A stretch of DNA of 21,253 bases from Corallochytrium limacisporum. Lineage: Eukaryota > Opisthokonta. A program made the translations under genes and the position numbers. The DNA is taken from the NCBI GenBank assembly GCA_002811645.1, contig PDIP01000133.1, positions 32,377 through 53,629 on the forward strand, read 5' to 3'. Positions 1 through 9,083 of the stretch are shown piece after piece; within the stretch, counting starts at the first letter, position 1; each line of letters begins with the position of its first letter. The notes beneath the pieces were generated by a model. It made no database searches. It had not been told where the DNA came from and saw only the letters and a list, made by a program, of their open reading frames with translations.

Positions 1-700
1 GGGGGGGGGGGGGGGCGGAAGGGGGACCGGAACTTATACCTGTGACGCACCACCGTCCATGTTGCGTGGGGTTGGACAGACATTTCTTTTCTACGCAGGG
101 TGCGTGTCCTTGAGGGGCCTAGACAGGTACTTTTGAATTCATCGCCTCCGCGTACAGTCAAATGGTTACGAAGCGTGCCCTTAAAGCATGTAGCACGACG
201 ACATCACAACGTCGCCATCACCATGCTCACATCATGTTGGCTGCCCACCGGTGTTTATATGGTGAGAGTTAGTGGCAAATGATGGTTGGCGGAATAGCAC
301 AGACAGGGGGCAACCAGAAATCCCCGAGCCTCTCTTCGCACCCACCGGCAGTGGCACCGCGGTCCTGTGTGTGATAAATAGTATGGCTCTGATCAGCTAC
401 GTGCTTGAGTGATTTTGGAGCAGTGTGAGTGGCGGGCCGTCAAACCTTGCGTGCTGGACGATAGGGATCAGTCACTGAGCTTATCGACTCGACCCAAGAC
501 TTTTTATCTCGTTTTTCCCGTTGTACCCGTTTGTTCTTCTTGGTGTGGCCCGCCGCTACACAGGCACAGTCGTACATACACATACTCGCACACACAGACA
601 CGGTCATTGCAGTTATCGCAATGACGACTTTTTCTTCACACTGGAGGGGGCCCGCGCTGGGCTTTTTTTATCCTAGTGAAGTGGGGCGTTTTGAAAAGCG

Positions 701-730
701 CCCCCCCCCCGCCCCGGGGCGGGGGGGGGG
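701..730. repeat. Perfect 30-bp C/G palindrome
   Basis: The sequence reads C10, G, C4, then G4, C, G10, a perfect inverted repeat with no spacer; one further G follows. It could form a very stable hairpin or, on the G strand, a quadruplex. A shorter copy of the same design lies at 6585-6606, at the 5' end of the xylulokinase frame. It may be a real structural element or a region of homopolymer miscalling. Confidence 0.8.
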
Positions 731-2562
731 GCCAAAAAGCTTGGATAATTTGATTTGGTTTGCACGTTCGCTAGGGTGATGACGCTGTGGATGGCGGGGG
801 AGAAACAACGGGGTGGGAGAGTACAACTCTCGGAGGAATACTGGTGGCAGTGGGAACGGGTAAAGTCTGTGAATTGAGGCGATGTTGCGTGAATGTGTGC
901 GAAAAACATTGAAGTATTACGGAAGGGCAGCAGGAGAGGGAGATTTAAGCGGAATTAAAATGAGTCGCAGGCGCGCAGATGACCTAGCGAAATAAATACC
1001 GAAGATAGACTCGCCTGTCACCGTGATAAATCAGGAAAATAAATCATAAGACTGATTAACGTTTGCAGCACTGAACGGCTCGAAACCACATGGACAGTAA
1101 AATTTTCTTACTCTCTTCATACGAAAAGTGTTTACAGGGAAGACTCAATCAGGGAAATTGATTTGATTAGTTTCTATTCATTCCCGGGATTTAAAGTGAA
1201 CATTGTTGGACACGTAGAAGGGTTGGTTGGTGCGACACGCTTTGCCTATCACGGCGCCTGCGCGCCGCCTTCCCTCCCTCATGAGCCAAAAGGGCACAAT
1301 AACGCTGTACTCAACACCCTGTGTATATTTATTTATGTGAGTCACACCCCCAAGGTCCAATCTCAACAAAAAGTGGTACCATTAGCTCGATCATCACCGA
1401 ACATGATCTCTATCAGCAGCAGCAGTATTCCCTCCCTTTGTTCACATATAAACAAGACCCTGGACAGAATGACGAAATGAAGCGGACGAAGAACAAGCCA
1501 AGGCACAAGCGTGTGGACACACAAAAAATAAACAGAGGCCCCAACTCCGGTATCCGTTCAAAAGGTAAGGCCCGCTCGCTCTCGCCCCTCTTCTGAGGTC
1601 TGTCTGCGCACGCTTGCCTTGATGCCTGCGCATGCAAACAACTGCACACGTTACGTTTGCTCACCGTTCCATTCCCTAGCCCAAGAAAGCAAGACCCTAA
1701 AGTAGCCATGGTAAACATAGAAGCCTGGAACTTTTGGGGCACGGGTTTTTTTTGGTCTGTCACGGACACGCACCGAGGGTCGATTAGCTGTGAACATTTC
1801 GGAAGAGACTGGGCGGGGACAACTGTTTGGGTGACGTGGAGAGCTGATATTGTTGGTGTTTGCGCACTCCTCACCCCCATTGACACGGGAATATGACTTC
1901 AATTGCGGTGGAAACAATGCTGCTCATGTGATCAAACATCAACACGTTCGCTTTGTCGGGAATCGCTGACCGCATCTGGACATTGTGCAGCATGGACATG
2001 AGGTCTGAGTTATTAGCTGTAGTGTGCTTCTCAATATAACCTCCGACTTGTACATGTTCACCATGCAGACAGTGTCGGCGTTAGTGGCGTTTTCACTAAG
2101 CTCTCCATGAGAATTGTGGAGACAAGCTGACAGGGTTTATGTTGATTGTGCAGGACTGGTCAAGGCTTTCCCTGAGCTTTCTGCCCCGAGCAGTGCGGTG
2201 ACAATTGTTCGACACAGTTGATCTTCTTCATCGTTAGTGACATGCTTTCTTCGTGATAGGCGACCGACACGAGAACTCATGGGCCGAGATTTCTCAATCG
2301 GAAGGAAGACAATAGTGGCCATAGCAGAGCCAGGGTAGAGGACAGCGACCAACACCCGTTGGGCAACCGTATACCACAGAGCACACTGGCAATCGCTCGC
2401 TGCAATGGTCAAACTCATAGTGAGCAGTGATCCCGGTACGGTTGAACGCATCACATATCCTTCTCCGACAGAATTAAGTATTCCATCTGGTCACATGCAG
2501 GGTCACAGTATGGAGGGACACAACAGGAATGCAGAAATTTGAGTGTATGAATGGCTTGCAGC

Positions 2563-2622
<60 letters not shown>
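2563..2622. repeat. (ATG)20 trinucleotide microsatellite
   Basis: Twenty perfect ATG units lie 88 bases past the stop codon of the tRNA 2'-phosphotransferase gene. Read on the minus strand, the sense of that gene, it is a CAT tract that probably falls in or just beyond the 3' UTR. The apparent poly-isoleucine frame on the minus strand is a by-product. It should be length-polymorphic between strains. Confidence 0.95.
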
Positions 2623-2624
<2 letters not shown>

Positions 2625-2709
2625 AATTATGTGTTCAAATGAATATGCATAGGGATAAAGGAATGCGTGTTGATATACCGCGCTGAGCTGTGGCAACGGC
2701 AACTCTCCT

Positions 2710-3435
2710 TTACACATCGTGTAGGAGTAGATCCTCTTCGAGGAGTTCGTTGGTGCTTGGATTGCGTTTCTTGACCATTAAGAAGAAATCCGGAGGAATG
2801 TAGCCTTCAGCGTTGCCACCACTAAGGATAACGTTGTTCGCAGATCGGAAGAACGTTATGCCCGCATCCATGGCCTTGGCGACGTCGATATAGATGACAA
2901 GATTGCAGTTGGACCGCATGCCACTGACAACATCAGTACCTTCTCCCGGCGGCAAACCTACGGCCATATGAATGTGCTGCCGCCTCATGCGACTGAGCCC
3001 AGTCTTCTTTATCGCTTCCCAAATTCGTTGGTAGGTGCCATGCACTACCACGGGCACATCTCCAGCGTCCGTGACTTGTTCCATGTCTACTGCGACAGTC
3101 ACTCTGGCTGAGTGACCCTGATTGGCGCGAATGTACCATTCATCGGTTCCATCCTCTTTCAAAGAGAAACGTTGCTTATCGTTGGTCTCGACGGCTTCAC
3201 GGATTGCAGCGAAGTCAACAAATCGCTTCAGCCGGAGCTGTAAATACCCCTGCAGATTTTCTACTTTGACCCAGCCATCTTCAGAAATGGGAATACCTTC
3301 CTTCGCAGCTCCATGTCGCAGAATGTAACTCATGGTCTTGCTTAATTGGACCTCCGGGGGATCGTTACCCGGCTTTCCACCGCGACCACGTGCCCTGTAT
3401 CCTCGTCCGCGGTTGTTTCCTCTTGAGCTAGCCAT
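2710..3435 (-). CDS. TPT1: tRNA 2'-phosphotransferase (Tpt1/KptA family)
   Basis: The enzyme removes the 2'-phosphate left at the splice junction of tRNAs after ligation, passing it to NAD+ to give ADP-ribose 1''-2''-cyclic phosphate. The 241-residue product has the full family signature: LSKTMSYILRHGA at 31-43 (Arg40 and His41), GWVKVENL at 54-61, KQRFSL at 87-92, YIRANQGHS at 101-109 with Arg103, HGTYQRIWEAIKKTGLSRM at 132-150, RRQHIHMA at 151-158, SGMRSNC at 171-177 and FFRSANNVIL at 195-204. Residues 1-24 are RG-rich (GNNRGRGYRARGRGG), likely an RNA-binding or nuclear tail. I start at ATG 3433-3435 because the family core follows soon after it. An in-frame ATG 60 bases upstream (3495) would add 20 unalignable residues. 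It is downstream of and co-oriented with the hydrolase gene, 334 bases away, probably with its own promoter. No intron is seen. Its presence implies a ligation pathway that leaves a 2'-phosphate, as in fungi and plants. Confidence 0.95.
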   Translation of the reverse strand: MASSRGNNRGRGYRARGRGGKPGNDPPEVQLSKTMSYILRHGAAKEGIPISEDGWVKVENLQGYLQLRLKRFVDFAAIREAVETNDKQRFSLKEDGTDEWYIRANQGHSARVTVAVDMEQVTDAGDVPVVVHGTYQRIWEAIKKTGLSRMRRQHIHMAVGLPPGEGTDVVSGMRSNCNLVIYIDVAKAMDAGITFFRSANNVILSGGNAEGYIPPDFFLMVKKRNPSTNELLEEDLLLHDV

Positions 3436-3769
3436 GATCTGAAACTTGTCAGTGGAACAGGATGCCGGATTCAACCAACGGCAGACCACGTACACCCGTT
3501 GTTGTGATTGTGATGTTTGTAATGTGAGACTCTAGGACCAGCACGGCTTCGTCTCATTTCTCTGTGCCGCGAGATAAATCGTTTCTCTGTTCCCTTGGTG
3601 ATTCAACAGTGGCCGCCAAGAGAATAACACGGGTCTTGGCGCTCTTTTCGTTTCGTCCGCCACCTGCAACCCCATTTGGGAACATTTTCCCCACTTTGTC
3701 TTCTTTTAGAAGAGCCACTACTGCAGGAAAGGGACATTTCAAGAGAACGTACGCGCTTCTATTACACTG
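3436..3769. other. Intergenic region between two minus-strand genes
   Basis: These 334 bases separate the 3' end of the hydrolase gene from the start of the tRNA 2'-phosphotransferase gene and must hold the latter's promoter and 5' UTR. There are short frames on both strands but none resembles a protein. No TATA box or AATAAA signal stands out. Confidence 0.6.
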
Positions 3770-4876
3770 TTACTGGTTCGATGCGAACAGTTGCTTGCTA
3801 GCAAAGTCCAGAGCATTTTGTTGCTCCGGGACCATGGACACGGTCAGGAATCCGTGCACAGTGTCCTTGATGTCTAGGAAATGCACGGGTACCCCTTGCA
3901 ACCGCAGCCACTCTGCGTAGGCTATGCCGTCATCGTTAAGCGGATCTAATTCAGCGGTGATGATTACTGCCTCCGGCAATTCATCGTACGGCTTTGTCAC
4001 CCCGGTGGACCCGTAGTATCCAAGAGGATTTGCATATGGTTGCTTAGCCGCCCGTGCCGATGCTTGCCGGTAAGCCTCCCTTGCTGGCATCACGGACTGA
4101 GGGACTCCAAAGTACCCAGCGTAGAAGAAATATCCCGTCCATTCCGGGCGCACAAGGGCGTTCTCGTGTTTGACCCTAGATTCCGTGGCGGAAAGGAAAA
4201 ATCCAGGATACACAAGGATCTGTCCCTTTGGCAAAATGACTTGCGGCATAGCACTCCGGTTGTCCAGGACTTTGAGGCAGATTACCGCGGCTAGATTGCC
4301 GCCCGCGCTGTCACCCATCGTGTAGACTTTGCTACGGTCAGCACCACGCAAAAACTCTTGCTCAGCTGCACTAACGGGCCCACGGGCACCACCACCACCG
4401 GCACCGATAACCGGTGCCGAGGGTAGGGCAGCAGAGAGCCAGAGCAAGACACTGAAGCAATCTTCGATACCAGCAGGGAAACGATGCTCCGGTGCCAAAC
4501 GGTATTCCGGGCTGATCACAAGCGCATCGTATGACATGGCAATTTTTTTGCAGAGGGCATCATAGCTATGCTCCTTGGCGCTACCAATCGTAAAGCCGCC
4601 ACCATGGATGTAGAAGATTACCCTACCGCTGCGATAGTTGGCTGGTCGGAACAGGCGGAACAGTACCCGATTGTCCGGAATGGGGTCATCTTTCCATAAA
4701 CTAGCAGCATCAGCATCTATTGTATTGACTTTGTCACTTCCACTGACGGTAGGTACGGCACGGTTGATGTACTCTTTCCATGCGCGGCGATTTAACTTAC
4801 TGCCCTGGTATGCGCCCGTGTACCAGAAAACAAGCCTTACAAGGACGTCTAAGACGTAGAATATAACGTGTGGCAT
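3770..4876 (-). CDS. HSL-type alpha/beta hydrolase with N-terminal membrane segment
   Basis: A 368-residue esterase/lipase of the hormone-sensitive-lipase-like family (Abhydrolase_3), which hydrolyses acyl esters. The oxyanion-hole HGGG is at 91-94. The nucleophile is Ser190 in GDSAGGN (188-194). The acid is probably Asp311 in AELDPLNDDG, and His341 in VHGFL completes the triad. ISPEYRLAPEHRFPA at 121-135 is also typical. Residues 4-19 (VIFYVLDVLVRLVFWY) form a hydrophobic segment likely to act as a signal anchor, placing the enzyme at an internal membrane, as in arylacetamide-deacetylase-like and neutral cholesterol ester hydrolases. An Ala/Gly-rich loop at 149-172 interrupts the domain. Substrate cannot be predicted. 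The start at 4876 gives a normal N-terminus and the whole family length; stop is TAA. It is divergent from the xylulokinase gene with 1.7 kb between them. Confidence 0.93.
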   Translation of the reverse strand: MPHVIFYVLDVLVRLVFWYTGAYQGSKLNRRAWKEYINRAVPTVSGSDKVNTIDADAASLWKDDPIPDNRVLFRLFRPANYRSGRVIFYIHGGGFTIGSAKEHSYDALCKKIAMSYDALVISPEYRLAPEHRFPAGIEDCFSVLLWLSAALPSAPVIGAGGGGARGPVSAAEQEFLRGADRSKVYTMGDSAGGNLAAVICLKVLDNRSAMPQVILPKGQILVYPGFFLSATESRVKHENALVRPEWTGYFFYAGYFGVPQSVMPAREAYRQASARAAKQPYANPLGYYGSTGVTKPYDELPEAVIITAELDPLNDDGIAYAEWLRLQGVPVHFLDIKDTVHGFLTVSMVPEQQNALDFASKQLFASNQ

Positions 4877-5091
4877 AGCTAAACTATGTGATACTTTGAT
4901 TAGCTACTTGTTATCGCGGTCACTCACGCGCAACGCAGCGCCAGATGAGAACCCCCAGAGTACTGTTCTTGAATAGCTTTGGGTCTGCCGGCGTAGGGTG
5001 TCTCCACCGGATCGGTTTCGTACTACTACTCTCTGAGTATGGCGTTTCGTGTCAGAGGTGGGCAATTGAGGTTTACCTGATTTGTGGTGGT

Positions 5092-5108
5092 GGGGGGGGG
5101 GGGGGGGG
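5092..5108 (+). repeat. 17-G homopolymer run
   Basis: Seventeen consecutive Gs follow GGTGGT on the plus strand, upstream of the minus-strand hydrolase gene. It is a candidate quadruplex former and a likely sequencing or polymerase trouble spot, so its true length is uncertain. Confidence 0.9.
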
Positions 5109-5829
5109 AGTGGGTGTTTGCGGTGGGGCGAAACAAAGACGGACAGACTTAGGGATCGTACAGCTTTAGTTCGCGGTGTTCTTGCGCAGGCTGTGTCTCC
5201 GCACAAGTGATGTGTGTTAGGTAGAGTTGGGCACAAAAAATTACCACTTGCGCTCCATGGAAGAAACAAAGGTGGGTGGGTCACAGGAGGAAAAATTCAG
5301 GGGAACGCAACACCACAACCAGAGGACATATTGTTTCTGTATCTTGCTTTGTGATACCACAGACACGTAAACATTCAGGTAGGGTACATTCAGTATTGTT
5401 TGTACGGAACGAGGGTCTTCTTCCCACCGCCGTCAGTATGTTCCGTCCGAATGTGCCCAGTTTTCGTTACTCTGCTTTTGCGAGCACGGGACACCAAATG
5501 AACGGTCAGGTAGGAGACGGAGAGGAGGGGGGGGGGCCTGGGGAAGGGGAGAGAGAGGACGAGGCCCCCGTTTCAGGGAAAATCCCTGGGGAAGCGGACA
5601 AGCGAGCGGACCGGACCAGGGACATGGACTTCAGTTTAGCCCGCAATTGTCCACCCCAGAGAATCCCAACGCGAGAATATAATTGTGACAGTGGTGCTAT
5701 ATGAGATGCAATAAAAACGCAATGCATATTATTGTAACACTATTGAACTAGTTTGTATGTTGGCGGTCAGTTTTGAGTCCGCTCCAATGACACTTTATTG
5801 TTGATTAGTAGCCTCCACCTGCGGTTTTC

Positions 5830-6528
5830 ATGGACTCCGGACATAAACGTGTAAGTGTTTATTCATGATGTTAAATATAAGTTAACTATTACAATGGAGC
5901 AAGTATACATTAACCGTTCTGGCAAGATAATGCGAAGGTTTTGGATGCTTTATCTCTCTTGGTTACATATTCTCAAATGGTGTTCCTGCCATGTCAATGG
6001 GTAGAAATGATTGAATTTGAATTCACAGCCGCCCAAAGGATTGAATTCTATTTTAATTATAATAGCATATAGTACACGCAATCAAATTTGAACACACCCG
6101 ATCTTCTTGTCAATGGTTGTGGGGAACGATTCTCCATTCATCTTGCATTCCATGCGCTAACTCGAAGACATTACGTAGAAGAAAATGACAATCTGTCAAC
6201 AGATACTCTTGAGCGTCATATGAGGAATTTCAACACTGTATTGGATGTGCGCGTAAATACTCAAAAGAGTATTATATACACAATTATTTCCTCTCTAAAT
6301 AGCTCTCGAAAGTTAAGTATATATTCCCATCTTTTGTGGGATGTAGGAGAAGACCCTATGGGTATTAACAACCCATCAAATTTTCAGCTTAATTCAACGA
6401 AAACACAAGAATCTGCCACACAGGTTCGAAGATCGATACAGGCTTGTCGTCGGCAACCCGCCAGGAACAGCAACCAGCGGAGGACAGAGTTCACACACTT
6501 CCAAAGGGTAGGAGGTATTGATCCGTAA
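5830..6528 (+). CDS. Possible small two-exon gene, product unknown
   Basis: A stop-free frame runs 6073-6528 (152 codons including stop) in AT-rich DNA, where stops should be frequent. It has no early ATG. It begins exactly after an AG (6071-6072). Upstream a consensus donor GTAAGT sits at 5851-5856, preceded by ATG at 5830 and six more codons. Splicing 5830-5850 to 6073-6528 keeps the frame (intron 5851-6072, 222 bases, phase 0) and yields about 158 residues. The product has no domain I recognise, no signal peptide and no membrane segment, and ends in a basic, Arg/Gln-rich tail. The other genes in the window are intronless, which weighs against it. Alternatives are a decayed mobile-element remnant or chance. 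Confidence 0.22.
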
Positions 6529-6580
6529 TGCTGAGTGAGGAAGATTTAGGAGCCACAAAGCTGATAACATTAAAGTGAGG

Positions 6581-9073
6581 ATGGCCCCCCGCCCCGGGGG
6601 GGGGGGTCGCCCCAGAGTTGCGGCGCTTACGTATTCAAAACATTCCGGGTCTGCCTGGCAGATGGGGGGTACCTTCGTACCAGTACGGATGGGCTTGGAT
6701 GCAGCACCACCGGACACAGTAACGATGAGAGATGGCGACGGTCAAACATGGTGCGGATGTCCATTACTGTACACAATCGGCATCGATGTCGGGACATCAG
6801 CTGTGAAGATAGTCCTCGTCGCGGCACGATCTATGGAGATCAAACCTTTAACCATCGACCAGAGACCAGTGGATAATCATTCCAAGACAATCAGGGTTCA
6901 GGCAGCAGCAGGGTCATGCCATTGTGAATGTCATATCAAGGTGGGCGCAGGCCTATGTGGCGTTGGCGACATCGTCGCATACCAGAGCTATGCAGTTGCC
7001 CCGCCGACGAGCACTCGAAAGGGAGAATCAGTGCAAGATCCAAAGTCTTGGACTCTGGGGTGGACTGACGTGAACGGGATCTTTCGCTATGATAGATGGA
7101 TCTATGCGGAAAGAACGGAGCGGTGGAATAAGCACTGTGATGAACTTGCTGATTTTTATTCAAGACACGGACTGCTCCGATCCGAGAGTCGCGTTGGCCA
7201 ACCATATGACTTGCTAAAGGATAGACTTAGTGCCGTCAAATTCAACAGCGACGACTGTGTGATTGACTTACAACCCACCCATATGTGCGATTGGTGTCCG
7301 CAACGAGTGGTCTACGGCCTTGCAGGTGTCAGTCTCTCAGGACAGATGCATTCTGCGGTGCTGCTTCGTCCTGATGAAAGTCACCATCAAACAGATTCGA
7401 AACTACCAATCCGTTGGAAAGCTGATCCGTACTGTATGCTGTGGAATGACAGTCAAGCACATCATCACGCCGCGGCCATGAACGAGACACCGGAACTACT
7501 TAGGGCTCTGGCCAACCTCATCATGCCCGGTTTTACTGCGCCTAAGTTGCGATATTTGTGCGAGGACTTGAACAAGCGTGAGTTTACGACGTGCGTCATG
7601 CCCAAGGATTGGGTGCGTTGTCGACTTCTCGAAGCGCAGGGGTTTCTTGCGGAGCCATCTGAAGGGGCAACCAGGTCGTTATATAGTCCAATCAAAGGCT
7701 GGGACCCCGTTACGGACTACAGCGACGCAAGCGGGACTATGCATTTACGGCTAGCTGGGACTGGCGCACATAGTCCAGAAAGGGGTGGTAGGGGCAACTG
7801 GCTGCATCAGTTCAGGCAAGATTGCTTCCGTCTTCCGGACTGTTTCTCCTGGCCGGCGCTATCCGAATCGACAGAACCAGACACGGGCAATTGCGTCCTT
7901 GCGGTCGTTGATAACGACAATGACAGTCCTGGTTACTGCATTCGCGTGTACATGGGCGCAGCCGACAATGCTGCGGCCGCTGTGGGTATGGGTGTCGTTG
8001 CCAACGCTCTACAGCGTCGTCAATCAAAAGGACGCAATCAGGAGAACGACATGGGAGATAGAGGGACATCTCGTTGGCTGATGTCCCTAGGCACGTCAGG
8101 GACGACAGTTATACCGCCGGCTTGCGAGAGTGTGTACCCAGACGCAGCCGAGGCCGGTGTGCACACCTTCTACGGCGCTCTCCCTTATGAACATTACTTT
8201 ATGGCCGTGCACCTCTCGGCCGCGAGTGCCATGAGCTGGTGGACATCCATCTGTCGTGGTCCGACATCAGCATCGACTGAAAATTTACACGTCACAGAAT
8301 CGTCGTTAATTGCGGAACTGTTCACAGACACTGGCATGGCGGACAGTATAAGTTCGAGAGAGGAGAACGCAAATGCCTATGACGATGCACTTCACTGCGT
8401 CGCCTACGGGCCCACGGACGCTAACAGGAATGGTTATGAATTATTCTTTATTCCATACCTGAGCGGTGAGCGCACACCTTTCGACATCACTGCTGGCCAC
8501 GGAACCTTCCTCGGGCTCTCGCCTACAACCACTCGAATGGACATGACCCGTGCGGTTCTTCAAGGTGTGGCATTTGCCTTCCGGCTGGGAGTAACAGCGG
8601 TTACTGATTCGGTGGGTGGGAAATGCAGCTGTCCACGCACGGCGTCCAAACATGTAGCAGATGAAGACAACACCGAAGTACTGCTAGTCGGAGGCGGTGC
8701 GCGATCTTGGATCTGGCGCGCAATATTTGCGGCGGTGATGCAGAAGCCCATGGTTGCACCGGTTGGGCACAACACCGCGGCCGCGGTTGGTGCCGCACGC
8801 TTGGCAGTACTGGGCGTGAAACGCGAACGCAGACGTCTACTGCGCTCTGGTACAGACAGCCATGCCACGGCTGACCAACTTTGTCCCTACGGCCCAGAGG
8901 AAGCTATCGACATCGCGCAAGACTGCTGGACACCGAAACAAACGGAGGCCCCAACAATGGTAGTGCCCGAACGGTACGCGGCGGATTGGAATGCAAAGTA
9001 TAACCGCTGGTGCAAGACCGTGCATGTCATGCACCAGGCTGGACTATTTCGTCATACTAATGGGGAGGAGTAG
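6581..9073 (+). CDS. XYLB: Xylulokinase, bacterial (XylB) type, with large insertions
   Basis: An FGGY-family sugar kinase that phosphorylates D-xylulose to xylulose 5-phosphate, feeding the pentose phosphate pathway. Numbering from ATG 6581 (830 residues), motifs in order are: phosphate loop GIDVGTSAVK at 67-76 with Asp69; substrate motif SGQMHS at 253-258; MPGFTAPKL at 315-323; MPKDW and DYSDASGT; GAADNAAAAVG with the probable catalytic base Asp462; SLGTSGT at 502-508; YLSGERTP at 626-633; and GGGARSWIWR at 704-713. MPGFTAPKL and DYSDASGT point to the bacterial XylB branch rather than the animal/fungal one. XylB is about 480-500 residues. The excess lies mainly between the phosphate loop and SGQMH (roughly 110 extra residues), between MPGFTAPKL and Asp462 (about 60) and in smaller loops. 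The start is uncertain: ATG 6581 runs straight through a C/G palindrome, and ATGs at 6662, 6689 or 6725 also lie ahead of the kinase core. No organelle-targeting peptide is evident. Stop is TAG. Confidence 0.95.
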   Translation: MAPRPGGGGRPRVAALTYSKHSGSAWQMGGTFVPVRMGLDAAPPDTVTMRDGDGQTWCGCPLLYTIGIDVGTSAVKIVLVAARSMEIKPLTIDQRPVDNHSKTIRVQAAAGSCHCECHIKVGAGLCGVGDIVAYQSYAVAPPTSTRKGESVQDPKSWTLGWTDVNGIFRYDRWIYAERTERWNKHCDELADFYSRHGLLRSESRVGQPYDLLKDRLSAVKFNSDDCVIDLQPTHMCDWCPQRVVYGLAGVSLSGQMHSAVLLRPDESHHQTDSKLPIRWKADPYCMLWNDSQAHHHAAAMNETPELLRALANLIMPGFTAPKLRYLCEDLNKREFTTCVMPKDWVRCRLLEAQGFLAEPSEGATRSLYSPIKGWDPVTDYSDASGTMHLRLAGTGAHSPERGGRGNWLHQFRQDCFRLPDCFSWPALSESTEPDTGNCVLAVVDNDNDSPGYCIRVYMGAADNAAAAVGMGVVANALQRRQSKGRNQENDMGDRGTSRWLMSLGTSGTTVIPPACESVYPDAAEAGVHTFYGALPYEHYFMAVHLSAASAMSWWTSICRGPTSASTENLHVTESSLIAELFTDTGMADSISSREENANAYDDALHCVAYGPTDANRNGYELFFIPYLSGERTPFDITAGHGTFLGLSPTTTRMDMTRAVLQGVAFAFRLGVTAVTDSVGGKCSCPRTASKHVADEDNTEVLLVGGGARSWIWRAIFAAVMQKPMVAPVGHNTAAAVGAARLAVLGVKRERRRLLRSGTDSHATADQLCPYGPEEAIDIAQDCWTPKQTEAPTMVVPERYAADWNAKYNRWCKTVHVMHQAGLFRHTNGEE
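6585..6606. repeat. C/G palindrome at the xylulokinase 5' end
   Basis: The sequence reads C6, G, C4, then G11. It is an inverted repeat of 22 bases with a single mismatched pair and shares the core CCCCCCGCCCCGGGG with the longer palindrome at 701-730. If translated it would give a Gly/Pro/Arg-rich stub, which argues that translation begins further downstream or that the element lies in the 5' UTR. Confidence 0.75.
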
Positions 9074-9077
9074 AGCG

Positions 9078-9083
9078 AATAAA
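9078..9083 (+). terminator. Candidate polyadenylation signal AATAAA for xylulokinase
   Basis: A canonical AATAAA starts five bases after the xylulokinase stop codon. This is close but feasible. The convergent ankyrin-Fic gene ends 230 bases past that stop, so both 3' UTRs must be short or overlap. Confidence 0.4.

Larger units (their letters stand above)
1..2709. other. Long non-coding stretch, no convincing gene
   Basis: No reading frame here resembles a known protein. The longest, about 157 codons at 1413-1886 on the minus strand, is cysteine-rich and composition-driven. The stretch opens with a 15-G run at the very edge of the window, holds a 30-bp C/G palindrome at 701-730, and ends with an (ATG)20 tract. 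A GTAAGG donor-like site at 1565 follows a short basic frame starting at ATG 1477, but no exon chain could be built with conviction. It may contain UTRs, a spliced gene or non-coding RNA that cannot be seen by eye. Confidence 0.5.
4877..6580. other. Divergent intergenic region with poly-G run and AT-rich island
   Basis: This 1.7-kb region separates the head-to-head hydrolase and xylulokinase genes and should hold both promoters. A 17-G run lies at 5092-5108 and a G-rich patch at 5526-5545. From about 5700 to 6480 the DNA becomes clearly richer in A and T than the flanks, with an unusually long open frame at 6073-6528 described separately. A frame of 142 codons at 5276-5704 starts without ATG, is Gly/Glu-rich from a purine tract and is not considered coding. 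Confidence 0.5.

Noticed and set aside
1413-1886. 157-codon minus-strand frame
   Set aside because: Cys/Ser-rich with no domain, ends in a poly-Cys run from a CAG/CTG-like tract, and competes with other equally long frames on the opposite strand.
2137-2454. 105-codon minus-strand frame next to TPT1
   Set aside because: No recognisable domain, and separated from TPT1 by the microsatellite; could be a spliced fragment but there is no support.
5276-5704. 142-codon plus-strand frame
   Set aside because: Begins without ATG and its Gly/Glu-rich middle simply follows the purine-rich DNA; no recognisable protein features.
6421-6440. GGTTCGAAG sequence resembling a tRNA B box
   Set aside because: No matching A box or cloverleaf arms around it; no tRNA gene was found anywhere in the window.
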